DNA of 64,000 nt, from the NCBI GenBank assembly GCA_016903695.1, contig JADQBB010000020.1, positions 1 to 64,000 of the forward strand, written 5' to 3'. The stretch's first letter is position 1, and the number at the start of each line of letters is the position of its first letter. This document shows positions 18,017 to 26,601 of this stretch, piece by piece. The position numbers and the translations under genes are program-made. Source of the DNA: Chlorogloea purpurea SAG 13.99. GTDB lineage: Bacteria; Cyanobacteriota; Cyanobacteriia; Cyanobacteriales; Microcystaceae. The notes under the pieces are model-generated. The model made no database searches, was not told the origin of the DNA, and was given only the letters and a program-made list of their open reading frames with translations.

Positions 18017-19426
18017 TTAATTGAGGCTAATTTCGCAATATAATCTTCTAACTTCATTAATTTCATGCGACCAATTTTTGTGTTGTTGTCTAAGCTGTTC
18101 ACTAGCGGCGTTTATGTTTCTTCTCAACTCATTATGATAAGCTGTTGAGATTTCTATTTCGTCTAGTAATTTAGAATGCAAGTCCCTAATCATATTAATT
18201 TCAGATGACCACTCATTATTAAGTTTATTAAGGGAATTACTTCCTATATTGACCGCCGTTCTCATACAAGTATGTTCCGTATCTTTGAGTAGTGCAAATA
18301 CCTGTTGTAATAAAGTACTAAAGCCAGATGCTTTCTTAAAATTTTCTGCGGCAGTTCTGAGTTTTTCTTTAGTTAAGTTGTTTAGTCTATCTTCCCATTC
18401 AGCCCCATAATATTTCTCAGCAAAATTCCTTGTGCTTTGTATTTCTCGAAGTTTATCTATCGACATCTGAGGATGATTTTCCATTATTCCCAGAAGACTA
18501 TTAGCATAAAGTTCTTTTTGAGCTGAAACTAGAAACACTTTATGATCGCAGGATAGTTTGTATCGCGTCCTAACATCCTCTTGCTCTTCCTCTTCTTGCA
18601 AAGAGTTATCGCTGTTTAATTGTCGCTGATCGTATTTGTTAACTACAACATAAAGGTTGCTGTTACCTCTTAAATCAATGATTTCTTTAACTTGGCTTTG
18701 AGTTATATACTCTTCGTTACTTCCAATATGGGTAAAATCTATTATTAGTAACACTAAAGCACTTTGACCCAACTGATTATTAACTAAATTTCGAAGTTCA
18801 CTTCGTCCTGCTTCATTCGATCCTGGTGTATCAACAATTACAAGTTTACCACTTTGGCTTAAATTTGTTTGCATTTTAAAGGGAACTTCTAGACAAGGAA
18901 AATGTGTTATGGATTGCAAGCGATTGCAGTCTTCGACTTCATTGCATAAACGAATAAGATGATTAAGAATCTTTAAAGTCTGGGAAATTTCACCACTTCC
19001 TGTAGTTTTAATCTTGAGCTGAAATCCTCCTAAAATTGCTTTTAATGATTCTGATGATTGGCGGTATTTTTTTTGTTGTTCTGTCCATTGAAGAGTTTGA
19101 GTTTGTAAATTTTTTATAGCTTCATTAAATATATGAAATGTTTTTTGATCCAGTCTCAAAATTGGTTGTGTTAATTGAGGATCTAAAACAACATTTGTTG
19201 GCATTGTTGTCATGGGCTTATCATGAATAGGCAAGATTTCTTGACCAATTATTGCGTTCAGAAATGTGGATTTTCCAGCTTTCATCGGTGCTGTAATCAC
19301 CATTTTTAACTCTAAATATTTCACCAACTTAATTTGCTCGTTGATTTGTTCTTGATCTTCACCTGTCTTGATTTTTTCCAATAAGGACATGATGTAATCT
19401 TGCAGGCTTTGAATGTTCATTGGCAT
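18017..19426 (-). CDS. Dynamin-like GTPase, CrfC/YjdA-LeoA type, shortened
   Basis: 469 residues. The G1 motif APMKAGKST is at 46-54, followed by LNAIIGQEILP and PMTTMPT (switch I), G3 DTPGSNEAG near 197-205 and G4 NKYDQ near 262. This order and wording matches the CrfC (YjdA)/LeoA group of bacterial dynamins as I remember them. It is much shorter than CrfC (about 740), lacking most of the C-terminal helical part, though a helical stalk-like tail remains after ~330. Bacterial dynamins remodel membrane or aid phage tolerance. It begins a four-gene operon. ATG at 19420 is an alternative start. Confidence 0.8.
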   Translation of the reverse strand: MPMNIQSLQDYIMSLLEKIKTGEDQEQINEQIKLVKYLELKMVITAPMKAGKSTFLNAIIGQEILPIHDKPMTTMPTNVVLDPQLTQPILRLDQKTFHIFNEAIKNLQTQTLQWTEQQKKYRQSSESLKAILGGFQLKIKTTGSGEISQTLKILNHLIRLCNEVEDCNRLQSITHFPCLEVPFKMQTNLSQSGKLVIVDTPGSNEAGRSELRNLVNNQLGQSALVLLIIDFTHIGSNEEYITQSQVKEIIDLRGNSNLYVVVNKYDQRQLNSDNSLQEEEEQEDVRTRYKLSCDHKVFLVSAQKELYANSLLGIMENHPQMSIDKLREIQSTRNFAEKYYGAEWEDRLNNLTKEKLRTAAENFKKASGFSTLLQQVFALLKDTEHTCMRTAVNIGSNSLNKLNNEWSSEINMIRDLHSKLLDEIEISTAYHNELRRNINAASEQLRQQHKNWSHEINEVRRLYCEISLN

Positions 19427-19548
19427 GGGGTTTTAAGAAACTATTAAGAGAAGTTTACTGGTTTAAAGGTAATAGAAAACGCATTGTTTATTTTCTACCT
19501 AGGGTAAAGATGAGGCGAGTTGATGGTCATCTGGCAGGTCGAGAGCTT

Positions 19549-20124
19549 TTAGCGAATGCGGGCGCATCTCGCTCTACCTTGAACGCCCTCCATCGCCGCC
19601 AAGCCACAAAGGTACCAATGATTATCTGCTCGAATTTCCAGCCAAATACGTTCACCTCCGCCCCGGAAAAAGCCTGCTACACCAGTTAAGAAAGCGAAGT
19701 GTTTATCAGCAGGTAACATTTTTAGCTCGGCGGTTTTACCATTTTGAGGCACATCTAATACGAACTCATGAGAAACCCAAAGTTGAATACCATTAGCAAG
19801 GTTTACTGCGTGGTTAGCAGTATTTTGAGCGTCATTAGCGAGATTAACGGCATGGTTAGCAGTATTTTGAGCGTCATTAGCGAGATTAACGGCATGGTTA
19901 GCAGTATTTTGAGCGTCACTAGCGAGATTAACGGCATGGTTAGCAGTATTTTGAGCGTCATTAGCGAGATTAACGGCATGGTTAGCAGTATTTTGAGTGT
20001 CCTTAACTGCTACTTCCTGGGATTCAAGACTTAACTTAATCGCTCCTAACATTGTTTTAAATAATTCAATTTCTTGCTTTAATTTATCTAATTCTTGACG
20101 ATCAACGGGTGATTTACCTACCAT
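19549..20124 (-). CDS. Repeat-containing fibre-like protein sharing the collar-family N-terminus
   Basis: 191 residues in three parts. Residues 1-32 (MVGKSPVDRQELDKLKQEIE onward) are the same module found at the start of the two collar proteins to the right. Residues ~43-110 are about five tandem copies of a 14-residue unit, DAQNTANHAVNLAN. The C-terminal ~80 residues are a beta-rich, Gly/aromatic domain (FLTGVAGFFRGGGERIWLEI) that I do not recognise. The design (assembly head, coiled shaft, variable tip) resembles phage fibre proteins. An AGGGGAG lies upstream of ATG 20124. Confidence 0.7.
   Translation of the reverse strand: MVGKSPVDRQELDKLKQEIELFKTMLGAIKLSLESQEVAVKDTQNTANHAVNLANDAQNTANHAVNLASDAQNTANHAVNLANDAQNTANHAVNLANDAQNTANHAVNLANGIQLWVSHEFVLDVPQNGKTAELKMLPADKHFAFLTGVAGFFRGGGERIWLEIRADNHWYLCGLAAMEGVQGRARCARIR
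19795..20003 (-). repeat. Tandem 42-bp repeat inside the fibre-like gene
   Basis: About five copies of a 42-base unit; each contains the plus-strand words GCGTCATTAGCGAGATTAAC and ATGGTTAGCAGTATTTTGA. The copies are nearly identical (one CACTAGCG variant near 19918), which suggests recent expansion by slippage or recombination. They are in frame, each adding 14 residues to the helical shaft, so copy-number change would alter shaft length without frameshift. Confidence 0.9.
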
Positions 20125-20280
20125 ACTGCTCCCCTTAACTTTAATCGAATGTATTATGTTTGAAAATATTATAACTAATTTTCTTGGTTCCTATCATCTT
20201 CTTTTTCTCTCTTTATTTCTGCCAAAGTAACTTTTCAAGCAACGAATAAAATTAATATATTCACTGACAATGTTTACTAT

Positions 20281-21273
20281 TTAAAATTTGATACAGTAAA
20301 GTAGCGCAATGTTTTTAGGCCTCGTTTCAGAGCCGTGGGCAGTTCCTAGCAGCTCAGTTATCTCGACCTGTGCGGGATTGGTGTTTACAGCAGATGGGTC
20401 TGTATTACCTGCGTGAACATGATTACCAGCGTGTCGAACGGCATCTGAACTTATATCGCGTTCAGGTTGCCTATCTGTTGTTTTAAAAGACACATGTTTC
20501 TCGTTGCGGGGAAAACCTTGACTTTCCCATTCACTATTAAAACCATGATAGGAAGTAGTTCTAGCTATATGAGTATGGTTTCCGGTTTCATTTGTTTGGA
20601 ACGAGTGAGTATGCGGCTGGCCAACGTGGTTATGTTCTCTAGTTGAATGGCCATGAGTTTGGATTTGATCTGATTGAAAACTGCCTAAATTTCTGTTTGG
20701 ATCTACCTCACCAGTTTGATCCCAACCGCGAACAAATTGACCTTTCAAATTAGGAAGTTGAAAGTTAGTTAGACCATCTCCAGCACCAAAAACAACATTA
20801 ATTTTTTTAAACAATTCGCTAAACCTTTCCCTACTCACCGTTTGTCCATTGCACTCTAACCAACCATCGGGAGGAAAAGCTGTGGTAAAAGGGACAATTG
20901 AACCTACCAACATATTGTTAGCTTTATTGAGACTATCTACTTGATTTTTTACGTCATCAAGTTTAGCTGTGAATCCTTGATTTAGACTATCTGCTTGATT
21001 TTTTGTTTGACTTTTTACGTCATTAAGTCCTGCTGTAAGCTTTTGATTTAAATTATCTGCTTGATTTTTTACTTCATCAAGCCCTGCTGTAAACTTTTGA
21101 TTTAGACTATTTGCTTGATTTTTTGCGTCATCAAAAGCTACTTTGAGATCATGATTTGTTTTTTCAAGGTATTCATTATGAAGCTTAAGTGCCCCTAGCA
21201 TTGTTCTTACCAATTCTATTTCTTGGTTTAATTTGTCGAATTCTTGACGGTTAACGTGTAATTCTCCTACCAT
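20281..21273 (-). CDS. Tail-collar domain protein with coiled-coil shaft (copy 1)
   Basis: 330 residues from ATG 21273 (MVGELHVNRQ); a longer frame to 21360 overlaps the upstream gene and is less likely. Residues 1-40 are the shared N-terminal module. Residues ~45-135 are repeats of the type KNQADSLNQ (coiled shaft). From ~140 a phage Tail-collar domain follows: GSIVPFTTAFPPDGWLECNG, then FQLPNLKGQFVRGWD and a His-rich region (THGHSTREHNH, HTHSF, GNHTHI) that may bind metal. No other phage tail gene is near, so this looks like a domesticated, standalone collar protein. Confidence 0.85.
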   Translation of the reverse strand: MVGELHVNRQEFDKLNQEIELVRTMLGALKLHNEYLEKTNHDLKVAFDDAKNQANSLNQKFTAGLDEVKNQADNLNQKLTAGLNDVKSQTKNQADSLNQGFTAKLDDVKNQVDSLNKANNMLVGSIVPFTTAFPPDGWLECNGQTVSRERFSELFKKINVVFGAGDGLTNFQLPNLKGQFVRGWDQTGEVDPNRNLGSFQSDQIQTHGHSTREHNHVGQPHTHSFQTNETGNHTHIARTTSYHGFNSEWESQGFPRNEKHVSFKTTDRQPERDISSDAVRHAGNHVHAGNTDPSAVNTNPAQVEITELLGTAHGSETRPKNIALLYCIKF

Positions 21274-21304
21274 AATGCTCTTCTTAACTTTAACAAATGA
21301 GGTT

Positions 21305-21562
21305 TTAAATAAACGGAACTGTGCCACCAAAAGGACTAATGAGTTTTTTAAACTCTTCATACTGTCGCTTTAACTCTTCGTCTGATAGATCAGCACTGGG
21401 ATCAGCTAACAATGCCTTTTCTTCTTCAGCAATTTCTGTCGGAGTTAACAAAGCTTTAACAATAAGATATTTACGTACAGCGTCAGCCGCTTGTGGGAGA
21501 TTTCTACGGGTTAATGCTACTAACAGACGGATTAGTAAAGTGACTGGGATAGAAGAAGACAT
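21305..21562 (-). CDS. Small helical protein upstream of collar gene (85 aa)
   Basis: 85 residues, helical: an N-terminal basic/hydrophobic half (LLIRLLVALTRRNLPQAADAVRKYLI) and an acidic second half (PTEIAEEEKALLADPSADLSDEELKRQYEE). It ends 31 bases before the collar gene and a decayed relative lies in the same position in front of the second collar gene (about 23310-23500), which supports it being a real gene and part of a two-gene unit. It might be a chaperone or regulator of the collar protein; function unknown. Confidence 0.6.
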   Translation of the reverse strand: MSSSIPVTLLIRLLVALTRRNLPQAADAVRKYLIVKALLTPTEIAEEEKALLADPSADLSDEELKRQYEEFKKLISPFGGTVPFI

Positions 21563-21954
21563 AAGGTTTATTTTGGCGTTGCTGATTTTGAGTATGATTT
21601 TTACCTTTTAGCGCTCTCTAAACTATTACATGACCAATACTTCAGATTATTAGATTTTTATTTTCATATCTTGATTCAGCAACGCTTTTATTCTTTCTAT
21701 AGATTAGCACATTTACGCTAATAGTTAACAATTTGTCACTTTTTGCAAGTGTCTAAAGACATATTGTATCAAATTTTACTAAAAACCAGTTTTCCAAGAC
21801 TTTCTTTAGCGTCTCTTGGTTGAAATCTGTAGCTTGCCCGATTAGGTAACTAAAGGTTCCAGTGAGCCCTGATGGTAATTTGACTAGCATAAATCCAAGG
21901 ATATTTTTTCATCTGGATTGACAGATTCACTTTAGCAACTATAGCGGTATCCTC
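21563..21954. other. Non-coding region conserved between the two collar units
   Basis: About 390 bases without a convincing gene, upstream of the 85-residue gene on the minus strand. Part of it recurs at 23530-23760: for example GATTGACAGATTCACTTTAG at 21916 against GATTGACAAATTTACCTTAG at 23736, each followed by CAACT, and TTAACTAGCATA-like words slightly to the left. Conservation in both copies suggests it carries the promoter or other control of the unit, or is simply part of the duplicated DNA. Confidence 0.5.
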
Positions 21955-22137
21955 TTAACTGGGATACAGGGAGAACCCAGGAATTCTCATTTTGAAAAAA
22001 ATAAGATAAAACTCTGTTGATTTAAGTGGAAACCATTCCAAGCGAAAATAGTTAGATTGTAAGGTAACTAAAAGATAGGCACTCATAATAGTTTCCCACC
22101 ATCTTTCTATAGCTTCGTACTTGGTAAGTCGAAACAT
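21955..22137 (-). pseudogene. Transposase C-terminal remnant (IS701/IS4-like)
   Basis: A 60-codon minus-strand frame whose centre, YEAIERWWETIMSAYLLVTLQ-like, resembles the C-terminal end of DDE transposases of the IS701/IS4 type (the IERWW...SAYLxVSL signature). No complete transposase or terminal repeats are visible. It lies exactly between the two duplicated collar units, so an insertion element may have mediated the duplication. The match is from memory of the motif only. Confidence 0.5.
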
Positions 22138-22228
22138 AGACTGAATTGGGGGCGCTGATATGTTTACTTGTTTTTCAGCTTACTAACCCCCGTTTTTTCC
22201 TTCCACTCTTATCCGGAACTCAGGTTAT

Positions 22229-23284
22229 TTAATATTTTATGCAATAGAGCAAAGCGATGTTTTTGGGCCTGGTTTCCGAACCATGCGAGGCTTCAATTGG
22301 TTCTGCTATATTTGCTATATTTTCTGTAATGCGAATTGTGACATTATCTATAACGCTGGTGTGCGAGTGAGAGCCGTTGGTTTGAATAGCTGATGGCGCA
22401 ACATGATCACCGTCCCTGTTTGTAGTGCGAAAAGAAGTATGTCTATTACCATCCGGCCAACCCTGAGACTGGGCAAATTTTTCTTCAGGGTGAGTATTGC
22501 GGGTAGTAGCGGCTATATGAGTATGTTCACCGTTGGGATCTATGCTCAATACATGACTATGAGGGTCAGAACCATGCGAGTGACCAGCATCGCTGTGCTT
22601 GTGAGTTTGAATTTGATCTGATTGAAAGCTACCTAAGTCTCTGTTAGGATCTACCTCGCCAGTCTGATCCCAACCGCGAACGAACTGACCCTGTAAATTG
22701 GGAAGTTGAAAGGTCGTCCGACCATCTCCCGCACCAAAAGTATCATGGATTTTTTTATACAACTCACTGTACTTTTCCCTACTCACCTTTTGACCATTAC
22801 ACTCTAACCAACCATCGGGGGCAACGGTTGTGGCAAAAGGTACAATTGAACCTACCAATATATTTTTATTTTGATTTAAATTATCTACTTGCTTTTTTAT
22901 GCCATCAAGTTCTACTGTAAACCTTTTGTGTAGATTATCTGCCTGATTTTTTGTATCATTAATTCTTGTTGTAAATGTCTCGTTTAAATTATCTGTTTGC
23001 CTCTTTACGTCATCAAACCCTGCCGTAAATCTTTTATTTAAACTATCTGCTTGCTTTTTTGCATCATCAAGTCCTTTTTTTGCATCATCAAGTCCTGCTG
23101 TAAATCTTTTATTTAAACTATCTGTTTGCTTTTTTGCGTCATCAAGTGCCACTTTAAGCTCATAATTTTTTTTCTCAAGGTATTCATTATGAAGCTTGAG
23201 TGATCCCAGCATTGTTTTGAAAAGTTCTATTTCTTGCTGGAATTTATCGAACTCTTGACGTTTAACTGGTAACTGACCTACCAT
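22229..23284 (-). CDS. Tail-collar domain protein with coiled-coil shaft (copy 2)
   Basis: 351 residues. N-terminal module MVGQLPVKRQEFDKFQQEIE, then a shaft with repeats such as DDAKKQTDSLNKRFTAGL, longer than copy 1. The collar domain starts near 150 (GSIVPFATTVAPDGWLECNG, FQLPNLQGQFVRGWD) and a His-rich part contains HKHSDAGHSHGSDPHSH and GEHTHI. It ends in RPKNIALLYCIKY, almost the same as copy 1 (RPKNIALLYCIKF). Variation is concentrated in the shaft and in the loop between the His cluster and the C-terminus, as expected for a receptor-facing tip. Confidence 0.85.
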   Translation of the reverse strand: MVGQLPVKRQEFDKFQQEIELFKTMLGSLKLHNEYLEKKNYELKVALDDAKKQTDSLNKRFTAGLDDAKKGLDDAKKQADSLNKRFTAGFDDVKRQTDNLNETFTTRINDTKNQADNLHKRFTVELDGIKKQVDNLNQNKNILVGSIVPFATTVAPDGWLECNGQKVSREKYSELYKKIHDTFGAGDGRTTFQLPNLQGQFVRGWDQTGEVDPNRDLGSFQSDQIQTHKHSDAGHSHGSDPHSHVLSIDPNGEHTHIAATTRNTHPEEKFAQSQGWPDGNRHTSFRTTNRDGDHVAPSAIQTNGSHSHTSVIDNVTIRITENIANIAEPIEASHGSETRPKNIALLYCIKY

Positions 23285-23309
23285 AATTTTTTCTCTTATT
23301 TTGATTGAT

Positions 23310-23500
23310 AATTTTTTCTAAAGTTCTAAAGATGGAACTGTGCTACTTAAAAACATATATAAGCTTTTAAAATACTTCTAGTATGAATTTAACTAAATCG
23401 CTTGACGGATGAAAAATTACTATTAGCTAATAGCGCTTTTTTTACTTCAGCAATTTTTGTCTTAGCCAAGAAATCTTTAATAATATCTAAGGTTTAATTT
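23310..23500 (-). pseudogene. Decayed copy of the 85-aa gene
   Basis: Upstream of the second collar gene the DNA still resembles the 85-residue gene at 21305-21562: shared words include GGAACTGTGC and CTTCAGCAATTT(T/C)TGTC followed by AG..AA.AAA in the same order and spacing. No open frame of similar length remains. This shows that a two-gene unit was duplicated and only the collar gene kept its reading frame here. Limits are approximate. Confidence 0.55.
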
Positions 23501-23833
23501 TTTTTGATAATATAGCATAATTTACGTTTGTAGTCAACTATTTGCTACGCTTTACAAGGTTATCATGATTGATTTTTATCAATAGGTAATATCGAATTTC
23601 ACTCAAAACCTATTTCCAAAAATTTTCTTTAGTACCTTTTGAGGGAAGCCTTTAGCTTACCCGAGTTGATAACTAAAGGGTTGAATGCCTCCTAAAGATA
23701 ACTTAACTAGCATACATTCAATGATGTTTGTTGTGGATTGACAAATTTACCTTAGCAACTAAAATTTATAGATAATAGGAACAGTGTTAATGCCTCCAAG
23801 AGTAACTAAATTTGCGCTTTACAAAAAACAAGT
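23501..23833. other. Non-coding region, second copy of the duplicated upstream segment
   Basis: About 330 bases with no gene. The part 23530-23760 resembles 21720-21940 (see the GATTGACA...CTTAGCAACT words). The remaining bases up to the papain-like gene show nothing I can name. Confidence 0.45.
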
Positions 23834-24232
23834 TTAATAATTCAACCAGTTGGAATTAAGCTTTTTTAAATTTTCAACTAAAGAATTTGGAGACATGTTG
23901 GGAGGCGGGGGGGTTTTCAAACCACACAACTTAGCTACATCTACGGCTAAGTTCACGCAATCTGGGCCGATTCCTACACGGTATGTTAGTCCATTATAGG
24001 TAGTTCTAATTGTTTCTAGCGTCATGTTCAAAACAGAGTCGTCCACTTCAAATTTGACGACATTGGCATTATCAATAAATTGTGTCCTATCTGATTCATC
24101 TACGTAACCTTCACAGACGGGCATTTTGAGCTTTTTAGGCTTAAAACCACGCCATTGGCGTTGCCCATTGATAATAAATAAGCAGGCACTGTGAGGAAAG
24201 CCTGTTTCGCTAATTATTACTAAAAATCCCAT
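23834..24232 (-). CDS. Small permuted papain-like (NlpC/P60-superfamily) protein, candidate hydrolase
   Basis: 132 residues. An early His in PHSACLFII (H14) and a later Cys in GIGPDCVNLAVDVAKLCGL (C92), followed by PPNMSPNSLVENL, match the order seen in circularly permuted papain-fold hydrolases (His first, Cys later, then a Gly-Leu-x-x-Pro and an SPxxLxxxL tail). Such domains act as amidases or peptidases and occur in toxins and effectors. There is no signal peptide and no obvious immunity gene. Whether it is catalytic is uncertain, as the usual Asn before the Cys is Asp here. Confidence 0.5.
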   Translation of the reverse strand: MGFLVIISETGFPHSACLFIINGQRQWRGFKPKKLKMPVCEGYVDESDRTQFIDNANVVKFEVDDSVLNMTLETIRTTYNGLTYRVGIGPDCVNLAVDVAKLCGLKTPPPPNMSPNSLVENLKKLNSNWLNY

Positions 24233-24465
24233 AAAGTTTACTCTAGAAATTTATTTAAACAACTGCTACGGAGCTATTTCAAGTGAGTTTCCGATTTCAT
24301 AGCTGATTTTAGCATACCAAATTAATTTATTACAAGTGGGGGTTGTAAAAATTCTTATATTATGGTATTACCTCGAAACTCTTGACTTCAATCAGTATCA
24401 TCCCCCTCATAGCGTTCACTATTACGAAATTTTAACTTTCGATTACTTTAGCTATTTTTAAACTT

Positions 24466-26598
24466 TTAATCGACGTTTAATATAGGTAGAACAATAATAA
24501 ATTTAGTATGCTCCCCCGGTTGAGTTTCAAATCTCAACTCGCCCCCATGCCGGGCAACAATTATGTCGTAGGCGATCGATAGCCCTAACCCCGTTCCCTG
24601 TCCCGGGGGCTTGGTACTTACGAATGGCTTGAATATTTGAGCCTGCAATTCGGTAGGGATTCCAAGACCATTATCGCTGACGGTAATTTCTACATCTTGA
24701 ACTAATTCCTTCGTCATAATTTTCATCACCGGTCGGAACTCATCGGACACCAACTGTTTTTCGTAGAGGGCATCATAAGCATTATCGATAATATTGAGTA
24801 TGGCTTGAGTCACTTCTGGAGTAACAATCTCAATCTCTTGTAAAGAATTATCATATTCGGTTAACAGCTCTACTTTAAATTCGTTGCTAGAAACTTTTTT
24901 GCTATTAACAACTAATTTATAAATTGTATCGATGAGTTGATTAATATTTACGGCACTTCTTTTTAGGGGGTCAAAATTACGTTGAGGTAGTAGAGCTTGT
25001 ACTAAAAGATCGAGTCGCAACGTTTGTTCTCTTATGAATTCAACGTTTTCTCTCATTAAATCTAAAACCTCCTCCACATTTACCGCTTCCTGAACCCCGA
25101 AAGCTTCTATCGATTCTCCTATAACTTGTCGTAATTCCTTTTCTGATTCCAGCGAGAGATCGGCAAAATTCCTGATAATATTGACCGGGTTCCTGATTTC
25201 GTGGGCGATTCCAGCACTGATAGCTCCCAAATAAGCTTGTTTTTCCTGGGCTATCAGTTGTGTTTGCGTTCTCTCTACCTGCTGTAGGGCGGCTTCGAGT
25301 CGCCGATTATTTTCCCGTAGTTCCAAAGTTCTCTCTTTTACCTTCTCCTCCAGCCTAGAATTAGCTTCTCCGAGACGATTAATATATATGGTGCAAGAAA
25401 TAGCGAGACTTGAAAGTACCAGACCGAACAGGGGAGAAACTACGGGAATCCACCAAGCGTTCAGGAAAGCCAGATAAACGATCGCTATTAGAAACACCGC
25501 GCCTAAGAGCGTTCCCGAACCGACGATTAAGAACAACACCCTCGCATCGCCGATATTACGCCATCGCCAAGCCCAAAGGGACGGCAGTAAAATCCAAGAA
25601 AAAATCCACAGGTATTCTAAAGGCTCGGGCGGGCTTTTAATTAAGGGTCTACCATCAAGAACCGTACTGATGAGCTGACTCGCTACATGGGCGTGAATCT
25701 CCACACCGTAGGTTAATAAAGGTGATGAATTTTCTCCCTTGCTGTAAGGGGTATAAAAATAATCTTTGAGGCTTATTGCTCTCGAACCGATCAGGACGAT
25801 CCTATCTTTAAACAATCCGGGTGAAATACGATTTTCTAAAACTTGCTCGAAAGTGACCGTTTTAAAAGGTTGTCTCTCCGAACGGTAATTCAACATAATT
25901 TGATATTCGGCGGTTCCCACGTCGATATAGCTCCCCTCGTTCTTCTCTATCGGATAGAAAACCCGATTACCTAATTGCAACCAACCGCCGTCAGGAGAGG
26001 CTTTCGGCTCGATACCCCCTTTATCGAGATATTTCATGGCTACGGCTAATCCCAAACTCGGTAGGGCGGGATCATCCTCGGTTCGGGGGAAGAGAATCGC
26101 GCGGCGGAGGACACCATCCGTATCTATTACCAGATCGCTGGCCCCCACCTGTCCCGACTTATCCAGAATCGGCGGTGCTGCGATCGGGGGATAAAATCCA
26201 TCACCACCGGCCTTCTTGATGCCGATCAAGTTGGGGGTGGTTTGAAAAACCTCCGCTAGTTCGTCGTAACCCGGTGGTACGGGAATGTCTCGATGTAGAT
26301 CCAAACCGATAACGCGAGGGTTTTGACTCTTAATCTTATTTATAAGTCGGGCTAAAAGGCGATCGCTAACCGGCCACTGTTTATACTTCTGTATATCGGA
26401 TTCTTCTAAAGCGACGACGACAATTCTGTTGTCAGCCCATTCTTGAGGACGGCTTTTAAAGGATAAATCCAGTGCCCACCAAGCCAGGGGCTGAAATACT
26501 CCCAGAGATCGTAACAGAAAAATTAAGAGGCTTACATTGGAGACGGTAAGCACTATCTGGCGATATTTCCGAAGAAATTTTCTGACTCTTGCTAACAT
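24466..26598 (-). CDS. CHASE2-domain sensor histidine kinase
   Basis: 710 residues. One N-terminal membrane helix, a CHASE2 sensor outside the membrane (~45-325; DRLLARLINKIKSQNPRVIGLD in part, VVVALEESDI), three membrane helices (~330-410), a coiled coil, then HisKA with phospho-acceptor H466 in IAHEIRNP and an HATPase domain (N box NIIDNAYDAL, G1 DNGLGIP, G2 GTGLGLSIAYD). It signals from the envelope to a partner response regulator; none is adjacent. It starts 3 bases after the DUF928 gene, so the two are co-transcribed. CHASE2, DUF928 and CHAT genes often cluster in cyanobacteria. Confidence 0.93.
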   Translation of the reverse strand: MLARVRKFLRKYRQIVLTVSNVSLLIFLLRSLGVFQPLAWWALDLSFKSRPQEWADNRIVVVALEESDIQKYKQWPVSDRLLARLINKIKSQNPRVIGLDLHRDIPVPPGYDELAEVFQTTPNLIGIKKAGGDGFYPPIAAPPILDKSGQVGASDLVIDTDGVLRRAILFPRTEDDPALPSLGLAVAMKYLDKGGIEPKASPDGGWLQLGNRVFYPIEKNEGSYIDVGTAEYQIMLNYRSERQPFKTVTFEQVLENRISPGLFKDRIVLIGSRAISLKDYFYTPYSKGENSSPLLTYGVEIHAHVASQLISTVLDGRPLIKSPPEPLEYLWIFSWILLPSLWAWRWRNIGDARVLFLIVGSGTLLGAVFLIAIVYLAFLNAWWIPVVSPLFGLVLSSLAISCTIYINRLGEANSRLEEKVKERTLELRENNRRLEAALQQVERTQTQLIAQEKQAYLGAISAGIAHEIRNPVNIIRNFADLSLESEKELRQVIGESIEAFGVQEAVNVEEVLDLMRENVEFIREQTLRLDLLVQALLPQRNFDPLKRSAVNINQLIDTIYKLVVNSKKVSSNEFKVELLTEYDNSLQEIEIVTPEVTQAILNIIDNAYDALYEKQLVSDEFRPVMKIMTKELVQDVEITVSDNGLGIPTELQAQIFKPFVSTKPPGQGTGLGLSIAYDIIVARHGGELRFETQPGEHTKFIIVLPILNVD

Positions 26599-26601
26599 AA
26601 T

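Noticed and set aside
19795..20003. Tandem repeats considered as a CRISPR array
   Set aside because: Repeats are directly adjacent with no unique spacers and are in frame within a gene.
19549..23284. Collar-domain genes considered as part of a prophage
   Set aside because: No capsid, portal, terminase, tape-measure or baseplate gene is present in the window.
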